Shown here: positions 17,951-26,684 of the stretch, piece after piece
Position numbering within the stretch: position 1 is the first letter of the stretch
Layout of the letters: every line of letters starts with the position of its first letter
NCBI RefSeq assembly: GCF_000482745.1
Contig: NZ_AXWQ01000004.1
Span: 186,001-250,000, forward strand
Source: Oleidesulfovibrio alaskensis DSM 16109
GTDB taxonomy: Bacteria > Desulfobacterota > Desulfovibrionia > Desulfovibrionales > Desulfovibrionaceae
Length of the DNA: 64,000 nt
Direction: 5' to 3'
The notes under the pieces: generated by a model
What the model was told of the DNA's origin: nothing
Databases searched by the model: none
What the model saw: only the letters and a program-made list of their open reading frames with translations
Program-made: the position numbers and the translations under genes

Positions 17951-19397
17951 CGGAACGGTCTCCTTTGATTTTTTTCCCACCTGCCGGCATACCGGCGGCC
18001 TCTGCCGCAGAAACAGCGTGCACAGCCGTCACCGCCACATCAGCCGCTCCGTCACGCACCAGCACCCGCAGGTTATCCCCCGCCTCAAGCCCTGCCACAC
18101 TGCGGACAAAACCGCCGTCGGGACGCTGCAAGATGCTGTACCCCCGCTCCAGAGGGAGCAGCGGGTCCGCAGCTTTCAGCCACAGCGTTTCCCGCTCCAG
18201 ACGCACGGCGGCACGTTCCGCAAAAGATTCACCGGCACGCACAAGCCTTGCCGCAAGCTGACGCACGGCAAGCAGTCCGGTGTCCAGCGCCGCAGGGCCA
18301 AAGGCATGCCGCAGCGATGCAGTCTCTGCTGCCAGCCGGCGTTCCTTGCGTTCTGTCAGTGCCTGTGCGGCCGCCATCAGCCGCCGCACGGCTTCGGCAA
18401 AACGTTCATCCAGCCGTTCCAGCGACCGCTGCGGAGAAAGCCAGTGCAGCGCACGTTCGCACTCTTTCACGCTTTTCTCACGTTCCTGCATACCGAGTTC
18501 CCATGCGCGGTCAAGCAGCTGGGAAGCATCATCAAGCCGCTGTACCAGCTCCTGACGCTCCGGCCACAGCAGCTGGGCCGCATGAGACGGTGTCGCGGCC
18601 CTGACATCAGCCACCATGTCGGCTATGGCTGTGTCGACCTCATGCCCGATACCTGTCAGCACCGGTAAAGGACTTTCAAAAACAGCCTTTGCCACACGCT
18701 CGTCATTAAAAGCCCACAGGTCTTCCAGCGAACCGCCGCCGCGGATAAGCACCACAACCTGCGCCCAGTCATGCGCGGCGGCAAGCTCCAGAGCGGCGGC
18801 AATACGGGGCGGGGCATCATCCCCTTGCACCGGCACGGGGTAAATCCGTATGGAACAGCCGCTGCCCCTGTCGGCCGCAATACGCACAAAATCACGCACG
18901 GCAGCGCCTGTGGCCGCAGTAACAACAGCCACACGCAGGGGATGTCGCGGCAACGGGCGTTTGCGGGCGGCATCAAACCAGCCCATACCGGCCAGCTTTT
19001 TCTTAAGCTCTTCAAACCGCAGGTGCAGTTCGCCCAGCCCCACATCCTGCGCAAGCTCGACCACAAGCTGATATGTGCCGCGCGGCCCGTATACCGTCAC
19101 ACGGCCCGCGCAGAGCATCTCCTGCCCGTTGCGCATGACAGCGGCCAGCCCGGGGCGCGGCCCGTCGTCAAAAACCTCGCCGGTAAGCGGGTCAAAGGTC
19201 TCTTCACCGCGCTGCGCATGACGAAACCACACACAGGCAAGCGAGGCGTCTTCATCTTTGAGAGAAAAATACACATGACCGGATGCCGGACGCGACAGGT
19301 TGGAAACCTGCCCCCTGACCCATAGAAAAGGATACGCCGCCTCCAGCGTATTTTTTATACCGCGGGTCACTTCGCCGACCGAAAAAATCTTTGTCAT
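17937..19397 (-). CDS. xseA: Exodeoxyribonuclease VII large subunit
   Basis: This is the 486-residue catalytic subunit of exonuclease VII. The N-terminal OB-fold region (VRGQVSNLSRPASGHVYFSLKD) and the nuclease core (VVLIRGGGSLEDLWAFND ... GIGHEVDTAIADMVADVRAATPS) are both typical. A long helical segment with heptad-like Leu spacing follows (about 290-400), the coiled coil that binds XseB. It is the first gene of the xseA-M23-xseB-ispA-dxs run. The ribosome binding site is weak (AGGG one base before the ATG). Confidence 0.95.
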   Translation of the reverse strand: MTKIFSVGEVTRGIKNTLEAAYPFLWVRGQVSNLSRPASGHVYFSLKDEDASLACVWFRHAQRGEETFDPLTGEVFDDGPRPGLAAVMRNGQEMLCAGRVTVYGPRGTYQLVVELAQDVGLGELHLRFEELKKKLAGMGWFDAARKRPLPRHPLRVAVVTAATGAAVRDFVRIAADRGSGCSIRIYPVPVQGDDAPPRIAAALELAAAHDWAQVVVLIRGGGSLEDLWAFNDERVAKAVFESPLPVLTGIGHEVDTAIADMVADVRAATPSHAAQLLWPERQELVQRLDDASQLLDRAWELGMQEREKSVKECERALHWLSPQRSLERLDERFAEAVRRLMAAAQALTERKERRLAAETASLRHAFGPAALDTGLLAVRQLAARLVRAGESFAERAAVRLERETLWLKAADPLLPLERGYSILQRPDGGFVRSVAGLEAGDNLRVLVRDGAADVAVTAVHAVSAAEAAGMPAGGKKIKGDRSDDES

Positions 19398-19484
19398 ACC
19401 CTAATATCCGGTCATATCTAAAAACATGCGGGGCACCGTCCGCACGCGGTCGACCCCGTTGAAATGCGCCTTGCAGCGCCATGC

Positions 19485-19520
19485 AAAACCGCCCGTATCC
19501 CGCAAGGGGGACACGGGCGG
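19485..19520 (-). terminator. Terminator of ispG-proS
   Basis: The stem CCGCCCGT...ACGGGCGG (19489-19496 with 19513-19520) with an inner CCC/GGG pairing is followed on the minus strand by TTTT. It lies just after proS. The short T run makes it moderate. Confidence 0.6.
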
Positions 19521-19535
19521 CAGACTGTCAGCGTA

Positions 19536-21260
19536 TTACAGACCCCAGCCCTGCAGAACCTGCCTGCGCCATGCGGCAAAAGCCTGCGCAAACCCGTCCA
19601 CGGGCAGTTCCGTTTTTTCACCGGTACGGCGGTCCTTGGCCTCCACAATGCCTCTGGCAAGGCCTTTTCCGCCAACAACCAGCTGCATGGGAACACCTAT
19701 CAGGTCAGCATCCTTGAACTTGACCCCGGGACGCTCATTACGGTCGTCCATCAGCACATCGCATCCGGCTGCCTGCACTGCCCCGTACAGCTCGTCCACT
19801 CTGGCGTTCACATCATCGTTCTTGCCGTCCAGATTAAGCAGCAGCACCTCGAAGGGGGCAATGGGGGGCGGAAAAACAATGCCGTTCTCGTCACTGTTCT
19901 GTTCAATACAGGCGGCCACCACACGGGAAACGCCTATGCCGTAGCAACCCATCAGCATGACCTGTTCCTTGCCGTTCTCGTCAAGGAACTTGCAGCCCAT
20001 GGCCTCGCTGTATTTTGTGCCCAGCTTGAAAACGTGGCCCACTTCAATACCGCGGGTAAGCTCCAGCGTGCCGGAACACCGCGGGCAGGGATCCTTTTCC
20101 GTAATCATGCGCAGGTCGGCATATCCCGAAAGGCGGGTGTCGCGTTTCAGGCTTACATGCCGCAGGTGCGTGTCTGCCTTGTTGGCACCGGTTATCCAGT
20201 CCGTGGCAAGCCGCAGCTCATTATCGGCAAACAGGCGTTTCACGCCCAGCCCAACAGGGCCGGCAAATCCCACCGGTGCGCCGGTCCATTCCCTGACCTG
20301 TTCAGGAGAGGCCAGTTCCAGAGTATCGGCACGCAGCAGGTTTTTCAGTTTGGCCTCGTTAAGCTCGCGGTCACCGCGCACCAAAGCGGCAACAGGCTCG
20401 CCGTCGGCCACATACAGCAGGGTTTTGATCAGCGCTGCGGCAGGCACATTCATGAACTCGCACACTTCTTCCACCGTGTGCCGGTCAGGAGTATGCACCT
20501 CTTCCACACCGGCAACGGGGGCGTCGCATTCATCCAGCGTGCACACTACTTCCGCACGTTCGACGTTGGCGGAATAATCACAGTCGTGGCAGAATGCTAT
20601 AGTGTCTTCGCCTGTTTCGGCCAGCACCATGAACTCATGCGAAAAACTGCCGCCTATGGAACCGGAATCCGCTTCCACTGCGCGGAATTTCAGCCCCATA
20701 CGGCTGAAAATTTTCATATAGGCTTCGTACATGGCACGGTAGCTGATATCCAGCCCCTGTGCGTCCCGGTCAAAGGAGTACGCATCCTTCATCATAAATT
20801 CACGGCCGCGCATCAGCCCGAAACGCGGGCGGATTTCGTCGCGGAACTTGGTCTGGATCTGATACAGATTCAGAGGCAGCTGCCGGTACGAACGCACCTC
20901 ACCCCGCACAAGGTCGGTAATGACCTCTTCGTGCGTGGGCCCAAGGCAGTAATCGCGGCCGTGCCGGTCTGAAATACGCAGCAGTTCTTTGCCGTAAAAA
21001 TCCCAGCGGCCGCTCTCCTGCCACAGGTCGGCAGGCTGCACCATGGGCATAAGCAGTTCCTGTGCTCCGGCGCTGTTCATCTCCTGACGCACGATGGACG
21101 CCGCCTTTTCGATAGAGCGCAGCCCCAGCGGCAGATAAATATAAATCCCCGAAGTAAGCTTGCGGATCATTCCCGCACGGATCAGCAGCTTGTGGCTTAC
21201 CACTTCCGCATCGGCAGGGGCTTCTTTAAGGGTGGGAATATAAAAATTGCTCCAGCGCAT
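19536..21260 (-). CDS. proS: Prolyl-tRNA synthetase
   Basis: This 574-residue class II synthetase charges tRNA-Pro. It is the bacterial form: motif 1 region YLPLGLRSIEK, motif 2 with FRDEIRPRFGLMRGREFMMKDAYSF, an inserted editing (INS) domain at about 220-380 that hydrolyses Ala-tRNA-Pro, motif 3 in GCYGIGVSRVVAA, and the C-terminal anticodon-binding domain. Its start is 9 bases after the ispG stop on the same strand, so the two form a transcription unit closed by the hairpin downstream. Confidence 0.97.
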   Translation of the reverse strand: MRWSNFYIPTLKEAPADAEVVSHKLLIRAGMIRKLTSGIYIYLPLGLRSIEKAASIVRQEMNSAGAQELLMPMVQPADLWQESGRWDFYGKELLRISDRHGRDYCLGPTHEEVITDLVRGEVRSYRQLPLNLYQIQTKFRDEIRPRFGLMRGREFMMKDAYSFDRDAQGLDISYRAMYEAYMKIFSRMGLKFRAVEADSGSIGGSFSHEFMVLAETGEDTIAFCHDCDYSANVERAEVVCTLDECDAPVAGVEEVHTPDRHTVEEVCEFMNVPAAALIKTLLYVADGEPVAALVRGDRELNEAKLKNLLRADTLELASPEQVREWTGAPVGFAGPVGLGVKRLFADNELRLATDWITGANKADTHLRHVSLKRDTRLSGYADLRMITEKDPCPRCSGTLELTRGIEVGHVFKLGTKYSEAMGCKFLDENGKEQVMLMGCYGIGVSRVVAACIEQNSDENGIVFPPPIAPFEVLLLNLDGKNDDVNARVDELYGAVQAAGCDVLMDDRNERPGVKFKDADLIGVPMQLVVGGKGLARGIVEAKDRRTGEKTELPVDGFAQAFAAWRRQVLQGWGL

Positions 21261-21269
21261 TGTTGTTTT

Positions 21270-22349
21270 TTACCGTCCTTGACGTTCAGCCAAAAATTTA
21301 TCCAGTTCTTCATTAAAAGCAGCCAGCAGGTTGGAACCGCCTTTCACGGTCCGGATAACCTCGCCGTGGCGGAAAATGATACCCTTGTCACGGCCGCCGG
21401 CAATACCGATATCCGCTTCCCGTGCTTCACCCGGACCGTTGACCACACAGCCCATGACTGCCACTTTAAAACTCTGGGTTTCGTTCTGCAGCCTGCGTTC
21501 AATCTCTCCGGCCAGCGAAATGAGATCAATTTCGGTACGGCCGCAGGTAGGACAGGATATAATTTCCGGTCCGCGGAAACGCAGCCCCAGTGAACGCAGA
21601 ATTTCCCATGCCACAGCCATTTCGGCCACGGGATCTTCCGTCAACGAAACCCGCAAAGTATCACCTATGCCCTGCCACAGCAATATGCCTATGCCCACCG
21701 ACGACTTGACAGAGCCGCGCAGCATGGTGCCCGCTTCTGTCACGCCGATATGCAAAGGATATTCACACTGCTGCCCGAGCAGCCGGTACGCCGTTACAGT
21801 ATCCGTTACGGAAGAGGATTTGAGCGAAATCTTGATGTTGTCAAAATTGCGGTCTTCCAGCATCCGCACATGGCGTAAAGCGCTTTCCACCATGGCCTCC
21901 GGCGTGGGACCGCAGTATTTTTCCACCAGATCGCGCTCCAGCGAACCGCCGTTCACTCCCACACGGATGACGGAACCGTGGGCCTTGGCAGCATCCACCA
22001 CCTTGTCCACGTTTTTCTGACCGCCGATGTTGCCCGGATTGATGCGCAGGGCGTCCACGCCTGCCTCCAGAGCGGAAACAGCGAGACGATGGTCAAAATG
22101 AATGTCCGCCACCAACGGCACCGTGACCTGATCTTTGATCGGCCTGATAGCCCATGCAGCATCATCATTAAGCACAGCCACGCGGACAATCTCGCAGCCG
22201 GCTTCGGCAAGGCTGTTGATCTGTTCCACGGTCTGCTCGACGTCACGCGTATCGGTGTTGGTCATGCTCTGGACAACTACGGGATTATCTCCGCCGATAC
22301 GCACGTTTCCAATGGTTACTTCGCGCGATTTTCTGCGTGCAATGGTCAT
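21270..22349 (-). CDS. ispG: 4-hydroxy-3-methylbut-2-en-1-yl diphosphate synthase
   Basis: This is the penultimate step of the MEP pathway: reductive ring opening of methylerythritol cyclodiphosphate to HMBPP by a [4Fe-4S] enzyme. The 359-residue protein has an N-terminal TIM barrel (VGNVRIGGDNPVVVQSMTNTDT is close to the family start) and a C-terminal cluster domain with CPTCGRTEID and GCVVNGPGEA, which give three Cys and a Glu ligand. The start at 22349 has AGGA 8 bases upstream; the longer open frame to 22415 has no site. It is divergent from the zinc uptake operon. Confidence 0.95.
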   Translation of the reverse strand: MTIARRKSREVTIGNVRIGGDNPVVVQSMTNTDTRDVEQTVEQINSLAEAGCEIVRVAVLNDDAAWAIRPIKDQVTVPLVADIHFDHRLAVSALEAGVDALRINPGNIGGQKNVDKVVDAAKAHGSVIRVGVNGGSLERDLVEKYCGPTPEAMVESALRHVRMLEDRNFDNIKISLKSSSVTDTVTAYRLLGQQCEYPLHIGVTEAGTMLRGSVKSSVGIGILLWQGIGDTLRVSLTEDPVAEMAVAWEILRSLGLRFRGPEIISCPTCGRTEIDLISLAGEIERRLQNETQSFKVAVMGCVVNGPGEAREADIGIAGGRDKGIIFRHGEVIRTVKGGSNLLAAFNEELDKFLAERQGR

Positions 22350-22456
22350 GTAAAGCATCCTTATTGGCTCGGTTACGGATGCAGGCTTCATACTGCATTT
22401 CCACAGGCAAGCCAAGCATCGGGGCGGACAGGACGCATTTTATCCGCAGGGATGCG

Positions 22457-22485
22457 TTGACAGAAAGCCTGTGCAGCCACATACT
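22457..22485 (+). promoter_or_regulatory. Sigma-70-type promoter of znuACB-zur
   Basis: A perfect -35 TTGACA (22457-22462) and -10 CATACT (22480-22485) are 17 bases apart. The -10 directly touches the Zur-like palindrome, so a bound repressor would block polymerase. The predicted start point falls inside the operator. Confidence 0.7.
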
Positions 22486-22502
22486 ATGCAACTGAGTTGC
22501 AT
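22486..22502 (+). promoter_or_regulatory. Zur operator (17-bp palindrome)
   Basis: ATGCAACT-G-AGTTGCAT is a perfect 8-bp inverted repeat about a single central base. Fur-family operators have this form, and the operon it precedes ends with a Fur-family gene. The position right after the -10 and 31 bases before the znuA ATG fits zinc-dependent repression of the whole operon. Confidence 0.8.
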
Positions 22503-22533
22503 TCTCATAACCCTATCACCGGCAGGAGTCAGT

Positions 22534-23571
22534 ATGAACCGCCTGTTTCAGTACGCCGCAACGGCGTTTATAACATTGTTCACGGGGCTTATGCCCCTTG
22601 GCGGCACCGCAGCCGCGGCCGACGTTTCCGTGGCTGTCAGCATCATTCCGCAAAAATATCTTATCGAAAAAATCGCAGGAGACACAGCCGATGTCTCGGT
22701 GATGGTGCTTCCGGGTGCCAGTCCGGCAACATATGAGCCCCGCCCCGCTCAGCTCGCCGCCCTTGCCGGAGCCGATCTCTACTTTTCCATCGGGGTTCCT
22801 TTTGAATCGGCATGGCTTGAGCGCATTCTTTCGGCCAGCAAAGCCATGACACCGGTTGCCATGGATAACGGCATTACCAAACTGCCCATGGCGGAACACC
22901 ATCACGAAGACGACCGTCATGCCCATGAGGCACACAGCCACGACGAAGACGGTCACCATGACCACGAGGAACACGGACACCACGAAACGGAACACAGCGA
23001 CCATGCCGGAATTGCCCCGCATGAACACGGACATGACGAGCACGGGCATGACGAGCACGGGCACGAACACGAAGGAGGCAGCGATCCCCATGTATGGCTT
23101 TCGCCTGCCAATATGAAGGTAATGGCACGCACCGCGACAGAAGCGCTCATCAGAACAGCGCCTCAGCATGCGCAGCTCTACCGTGCCAATCTGGCTGCTT
23201 TTGAGCAGGAAGCCGATGCACTCGACACGAGGCTGCGCGCCATTTTCGCCTCCACTCCGTCAGACAGAAGAGCCTTCATGGTTTTCCACCCTTCGTGGGG
23301 ATATTTTGCCGCCGATTACGGGCTGCACCAGATTCCCATCGAACTGCAGGGCAAGGAACCGAGCCCCCGCACCTTGCGTGAACTCATAGAGACAGCGCAG
23401 GAAAAAAATATCCGCGTCGTTTTCGCTGCACCGCAGTTTTCTCAGAAAAGTGCGGCTGTCATCGCCCGCAGCATAGGCGGTACCGTAGTCACGGCAGACC
23501 CGCTGGCTGCAGACTGGGCTGACAACCTCATCAGTGTGGCAGAAGCTTTTGCAGCCTCATTCGGTAACTGA
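22534..23571 (+). CDS. znuA: Zinc ABC transporter, periplasmic binding protein
   Basis: This 345-residue cluster A-I solute-binding protein captures Zn2+ in the periplasm. A signal peptide ends near residue 28 (GGTAAAADVS). A flexible His/Asp/Glu-rich loop at about 122-183 holds some 23 histidines, the usual mark of zinc-specific members. Metal ligands are seen in DPHVWLSP and VFHPSWGYF, with a C-terminal Asp region (VVTADPLAADW). The start at 22534 follows CAGGAG; the frame extends upstream but would run through the operator. The gene is one base from znuC. Confidence 0.93.
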   Translation: MNRLFQYAATAFITLFTGLMPLGGTAAAADVSVAVSIIPQKYLIEKIAGDTADVSVMVLPGASPATYEPRPAQLAALAGADLYFSIGVPFESAWLERILSASKAMTPVAMDNGITKLPMAEHHHEDDRHAHEAHSHDEDGHHDHEEHGHHETEHSDHAGIAPHEHGHDEHGHDEHGHEHEGGSDPHVWLSPANMKVMARTATEALIRTAPQHAQLYRANLAAFEQEADALDTRLRAIFASTPSDRRAFMVFHPSWGYFAADYGLHQIPIELQGKEPSPRTLRELIETAQEKNIRVVFAAPQFSQKSAAVIARSIGGTVVTADPLAADWADNLISVAEAFAASFGN

Positions 23572-23572
23572 A

Positions 23573-24388
23573 ATGACGCAACCTGTCATAGATGTGAACG
23601 CTGTCAGCTTCAGCTACGACAGCCGCACAGCTTACGGCGACCGGGGGCTGGCACTGGACAACATCTCGCTGCGTGTGGACGAGGGCGAGTATCTTGCGGT
23701 GCTCGGCCCCAACGGCGGCGGCAAGACCACACTGTTCAAGCTGTTACTGGGGCTGCTGAAACCCACAGCAGGAACAGTGCGCCTGTTCGGCGAAGAACCG
23801 CGGGAAGTACTGCACAAGGTCGGCTATGTACCGCAAAGTATCACGGCGAAGCCCTCTTTTCCTGCCAGTGCGCTTGATGTGGTGCTGATGGGGCTTGCCA
23901 ACCGTGACGGAAAAGGGCTGTTCGGCAGGTGGCGACATACCCCTGCCGAACGGCAGAAAGCCATGCAGTGCATGGAGACCGTCGGGCTGGAGCATCTTGC
24001 GGCCAGCCGCTTTTCAGACCTGTCAGGCGGACAGCGCCAGCGGGTGCTTGTGGCGCGGGCGCTGGTTTCCGACCCGCTCCTTCTGCTGCTGGATGAGCCC
24101 ACTTCCAACATCGACCCGCAAGGCAAGTTCTGTTTCTACGAGTTTCTGGCAGAGCTGCGCGGCCCCATGACCATTGTTGTGGTCAGTCACGATCTGTCCA
24201 TTGCCGGTTCCGCGTTCAGTGCCGTGGCACTTGTCAACAGAACGCTGAGGTACAATGCGGGGCCCGCATTGACTGCCGAGATGCTGACCATGCTCTACGG
24301 CACTCACGATAAAACCTGCCCCATGGGCACATTCATCAACTCCGTTTCGACCATCTTTCCCACGCTGCCGGAGAAAAGACATGATTGA
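23573..24388 (+). CDS. znuC: Zinc ABC transporter, ATP-binding protein
   Basis: This 271-residue ATPase drives zinc import. Walker A is GPNGGGKTTL, the signature LSGGQRQRV, Walker B LLLLLDEP, and the H-loop VVSHD. It begins right after the znuA stop and overlaps znuB by 8 bases. No clear ribosome binding site precedes it, so translation is probably coupled to znuA. Confidence 0.94.
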   Translation: MTQPVIDVNAVSFSYDSRTAYGDRGLALDNISLRVDEGEYLAVLGPNGGGKTTLFKLLLGLLKPTAGTVRLFGEEPREVLHKVGYVPQSITAKPSFPASALDVVLMGLANRDGKGLFGRWRHTPAERQKAMQCMETVGLEHLAASRFSDLSGGQRQRVLVARALVSDPLLLLLDEPTSNIDPQGKFCFYEFLAELRGPMTIVVVSHDLSIAGSAFSAVALVNRTLRYNAGPALTAEMLTMLYGTHDKTCPMGTFINSVSTIFPTLPEKRHD

Positions 24389-25202
24389 AGCCCTTTCATA
24401 TGACTTTATGCAGCACGCCTTGCTGGCGGCCCTGCTGGCCAGCATCGCCTGCGGCATCATAGGCACGCTGGTGGTGGTCAACCGGCTGGTTTTTCTGGCC
24501 GGCGGAGTTGCCCATGCGGCATACGGCGGTGTCGGACTGGCTTTTTATTTCGGGCTGCCCGTACTGCCGTGCACCCTCGGATTCTCTGTGGCCACCTCGC
24601 TGATCATGGCCGACATAGCCCGACGCGACAGACAACGGGCCGATGCCGCCATAGGAGTTCTATGGGCTGCCGGCATGGCTGCCGGCATTATCCTGCTGGA
24701 CCTCACCCCCGGATATAACGTCGATCTCATGAGCTATCTTTTCGGCAGCATCATGGCGGTTCCCGCCGGAGACCTGTGGCTTATGGCGGGGCTGGACGCG
24801 GTCATCGTGAGCGCCGTAGCCTATTTTTACCAGCCGCTGCTGGTGGCATCGTTTGACGAAGAATACGCAGCCGCGCGGGGTGTTCCGGCCAGACTCCTGT
24901 ACCTGCTGCTCATCGCCATGGCGGCAGTCACCGTGGTCATGCTCATCCGCATTGCGGGGCTTATTCTTGTCATCGCGCTGCTTACGCTGCCCACTTTCGC
25001 CGCGGCGCGCACCGCGCGCACCATGGGCGGCATGATGTTTGCCTCCACGCTGTGGAGCATGGTGTTCTGCCTGTGCGGTCTGTGGCTTTCGTACATGTTC
25101 AATCTGACATCCGGCGCGGCCATCATAGCCGCCGGAGTGGCGTGCGTCTGCGTCACAGCTGCGGCCTCGCGGCTGCGCAGAGCGCGCACCGCCGCACTGT
25201 AG
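24381..25202 (+). CDS. znuB: Zinc ABC transporter, membrane permease
   Basis: This 273-residue inner-membrane permease of the ABC-3 family has about eight or nine hydrophobic helices. Characteristic parts are LVVVNRLVFLAGGVAHAAYGGVG near the N-terminus and ARGVPARLLYLLLIAMAAVTVV before the last helices. It forms the channel partner of znuC. It overlaps znuC and is followed 9 bases later by the regulator gene. Confidence 0.93.
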   Translation: MIEALSYDFMQHALLAALLASIACGIIGTLVVVNRLVFLAGGVAHAAYGGVGLAFYFGLPVLPCTLGFSVATSLIMADIARRDRQRADAAIGVLWAAGMAAGIILLDLTPGYNVDLMSYLFGSIMAVPAGDLWLMAGLDAVIVSAVAYFYQPLLVASFDEEYAAARGVPARLLYLLLIAMAAVTVVMLIRIAGLILVIALLTLPTFAAARTARTMGGMMFASTLWSMVFCLCGLWLSYMFNLTSGAAIIAAGVACVCVTAAASRLRRARTAAL

Positions 25203-25211
25203 GATGGCATA

Positions 25212-25664
25212 ATGACAGACAACCATCATACCGCCGGCGCTGAACAGTGCCTTTTGACGGCAGGGCTGGAAGCCACCCCCAACCGTCTGGCCGCACTGCG
25301 CGCCCTGCACGGCATGGGATATGCCGCAAGCGCGCAGGAGGTGCTGGAAGCCCTGCCGGCAGGAACCATGGACAGAGTTACCCTGTACCGCACGCTGGAT
25401 ACGCTGGCGGCACGGGGAGTTATCAGCAAAACAAGCGCCGCCGACAGGTCGTTCCGCTACTGCAGCACACCGGAAAACGGTATAACGCCCCACTGCCACT
25501 TCTATTGCCGCAAGTGCGGCAGAATGCATTGCCTTGCTCCCGCACCGCTGGAACAGTGGGCCATGCGCACAGCCGCAGAACATAATGTAGACGTGCAGCG
25601 CATCGAAATACGGCTGGACGGGCTGTGCGCCGCCTGCTCCAAAAGACAGACTGACCATTCCTGA
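25212..25664 (+). CDS. zur: Fur-family zinc uptake regulator
   Basis: This 150-residue Fur-family repressor has an N-terminal winged helix (TPNRLAALRAL ... VTLYRTLDTLAARGVI) and a C-terminal dimerisation/metal domain. Two CxxC pairs (CRKCGRMHC and CAACSK) form the structural zinc site; HCHF supplies further ligands. As the last gene of the zinc importer operon it is best read as Zur, acting on the palindrome before znuA, which would give autoregulation. Fur itself is less likely in this setting. Confidence 0.85.
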   Translation: MTDNHHTAGAEQCLLTAGLEATPNRLAALRALHGMGYAASAQEVLEALPAGTMDRVTLYRTLDTLAARGVISKTSAADRSFRYCSTPENGITPHCHFYCRKCGRMHCLAPAPLEQWAMRTAAEHNVDVQRIEIRLDGLCAACSKRQTDHS

Positions 25665-25669
25665 CATAC

Positions 25670-25695
25670 AAAGGCCCCCCGCGGGCCTTTGTTTC
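25670..25695 (+). terminator. Terminator of znuACB-zur
   Basis: Stem AAAGGCCC/GGGCCTTT (25670-25677 with 25683-25690) is followed by GTTTCTTT. It lies directly after zur. Confidence 0.8.
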
Positions 25696-25745
25696 TTTAT
25701 GACCTCCGCATTTTCTGCACCGGCATATCCGGATGCTCTCTGCAC

Positions 25746-25772
25746 TTAAGAAATACCGCCAGCTGCCGATAT
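25746..25772 (+). promoter_or_regulatory. Candidate sigma-28 (FliA) promoter of the FlgO-like cluster
   Basis: TTAA, 15 bases, then GCCGATAT matches the flagellar sigma-28 consensus TAAA-N15-GCCGATAA, with 7 of 8 bases in the -10. The predicted start point near 25780 leaves a leader of about 50 bases to the first ATG. It lies after the zur terminator, so the cluster has its own transcription. Confidence 0.6.
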
Positions 25773-25831
25773 GCTTATCGGATGCTACTAATTCGCCGCA
25801 GGGAAGCGGCAGAAGTATACGGAGGACATGG

Positions 25832-26674
25832 ATGTCAATCCTGAAAAATACACTGCTGGCATGCGCCATGGCGGGAGTGCTGACGACAGCGCCCGCAGCG
25901 CTGGCCGAAGACATGCAGCACGGCACCGGCATGGAAGGCTTTAATACCGGCACGGCGTTGCGGGTGCAGAATCCGCAGGGCGACCACACGCTGGTACAGG
26001 GCGGCAGAACCACCCTGCGCACCGTGCACGGGCTGCCCCGCGGAGTTGTGGTGTCCGACGGCAACAACGGTCTTGTGCACATCACCGAAGACCGTGCCGT
26101 GCAGCCGCCTTCGCCTGAATACGACGACGCCCGTGAGCTCAAACTGAAAATACGAGAACTGGCGGATCAGCTGCTGGAAGGCAAGGCGGAAAAAGCGCTG
26201 AGAGGAGTTGCCGCACTGCCTGCTTCTTTTGTCAATCAGGACAATTTCGAGCAGAGCTCATCCTTTGGCAGATATATTGCCGAACAGCTGTTCTACGAAT
26301 TCAACCAGCGGGGCTTTCCCGTACGGGAATACCGGCTTCAGCAAGGCATAGCCACACGCCGAGCCGAAGGGGAATTCATTCTCTCGCGCGGCAATCAGGT
26401 CATCGCGGCTTCTCCCGCCGCCAATATTTATCTGACAGGCACATACTACCGCGACAGATACAGTGTATTCGTCAACGCGCGGCTTATCAGAGCGTCCGAC
26501 GGCCTTGTGCTGCGCACGGGACAGCTGGTGTTTCCGGTAACCGGTGTCACCAGACGCATGCTGGCATCCACGGATGTAAAGCTGGAATCCACCTATGTCG
26601 GCATGCAGGATTTTGAAATAATGACCCGCGCCACTGATCTGACAAGTATCGACCTTGGCGACGACATTCATTAA
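25832..26674 (+). CDS. FlgO-like exported protein
   Basis: This 280-residue protein has a signal peptide ending at about residue 25 (PAALAED). The C-terminal half resembles the FlgO domain: FGRYIAEQLFYEFNQRGFPV is the helix seen at the start of that domain, and NIYLTGTYYRDRYSVFVNARLIRASDG the strand region. In Vibrio, FlgO is an outer-membrane protein needed for normal flagella. The N-terminal ~100 residues are not recognised. GGAGG lies 6 bases before the ATG at 25832. It is the first of three co-directional exported proteins behind a FliA-like promoter. Confidence 0.72.
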   Translation: MSILKNTLLACAMAGVLTTAPAALAEDMQHGTGMEGFNTGTALRVQNPQGDHTLVQGGRTTLRTVHGLPRGVVVSDGNNGLVHITEDRAVQPPSPEYDDARELKLKIRELADQLLEGKAEKALRGVAALPASFVNQDNFEQSSSFGRYIAEQLFYEFNQRGFPVREYRLQQGIATRRAEGEFILSRGNQVIAASPAANIYLTGTYYRDRYSVFVNARLIRASDGLVLRTGQLVFPVTGVTRRMLASTDVKLESTYVGMQDFEIMTRATDLTSIDLGDDIH

Positions 26675-26684
26675 CGGAGCAGCC

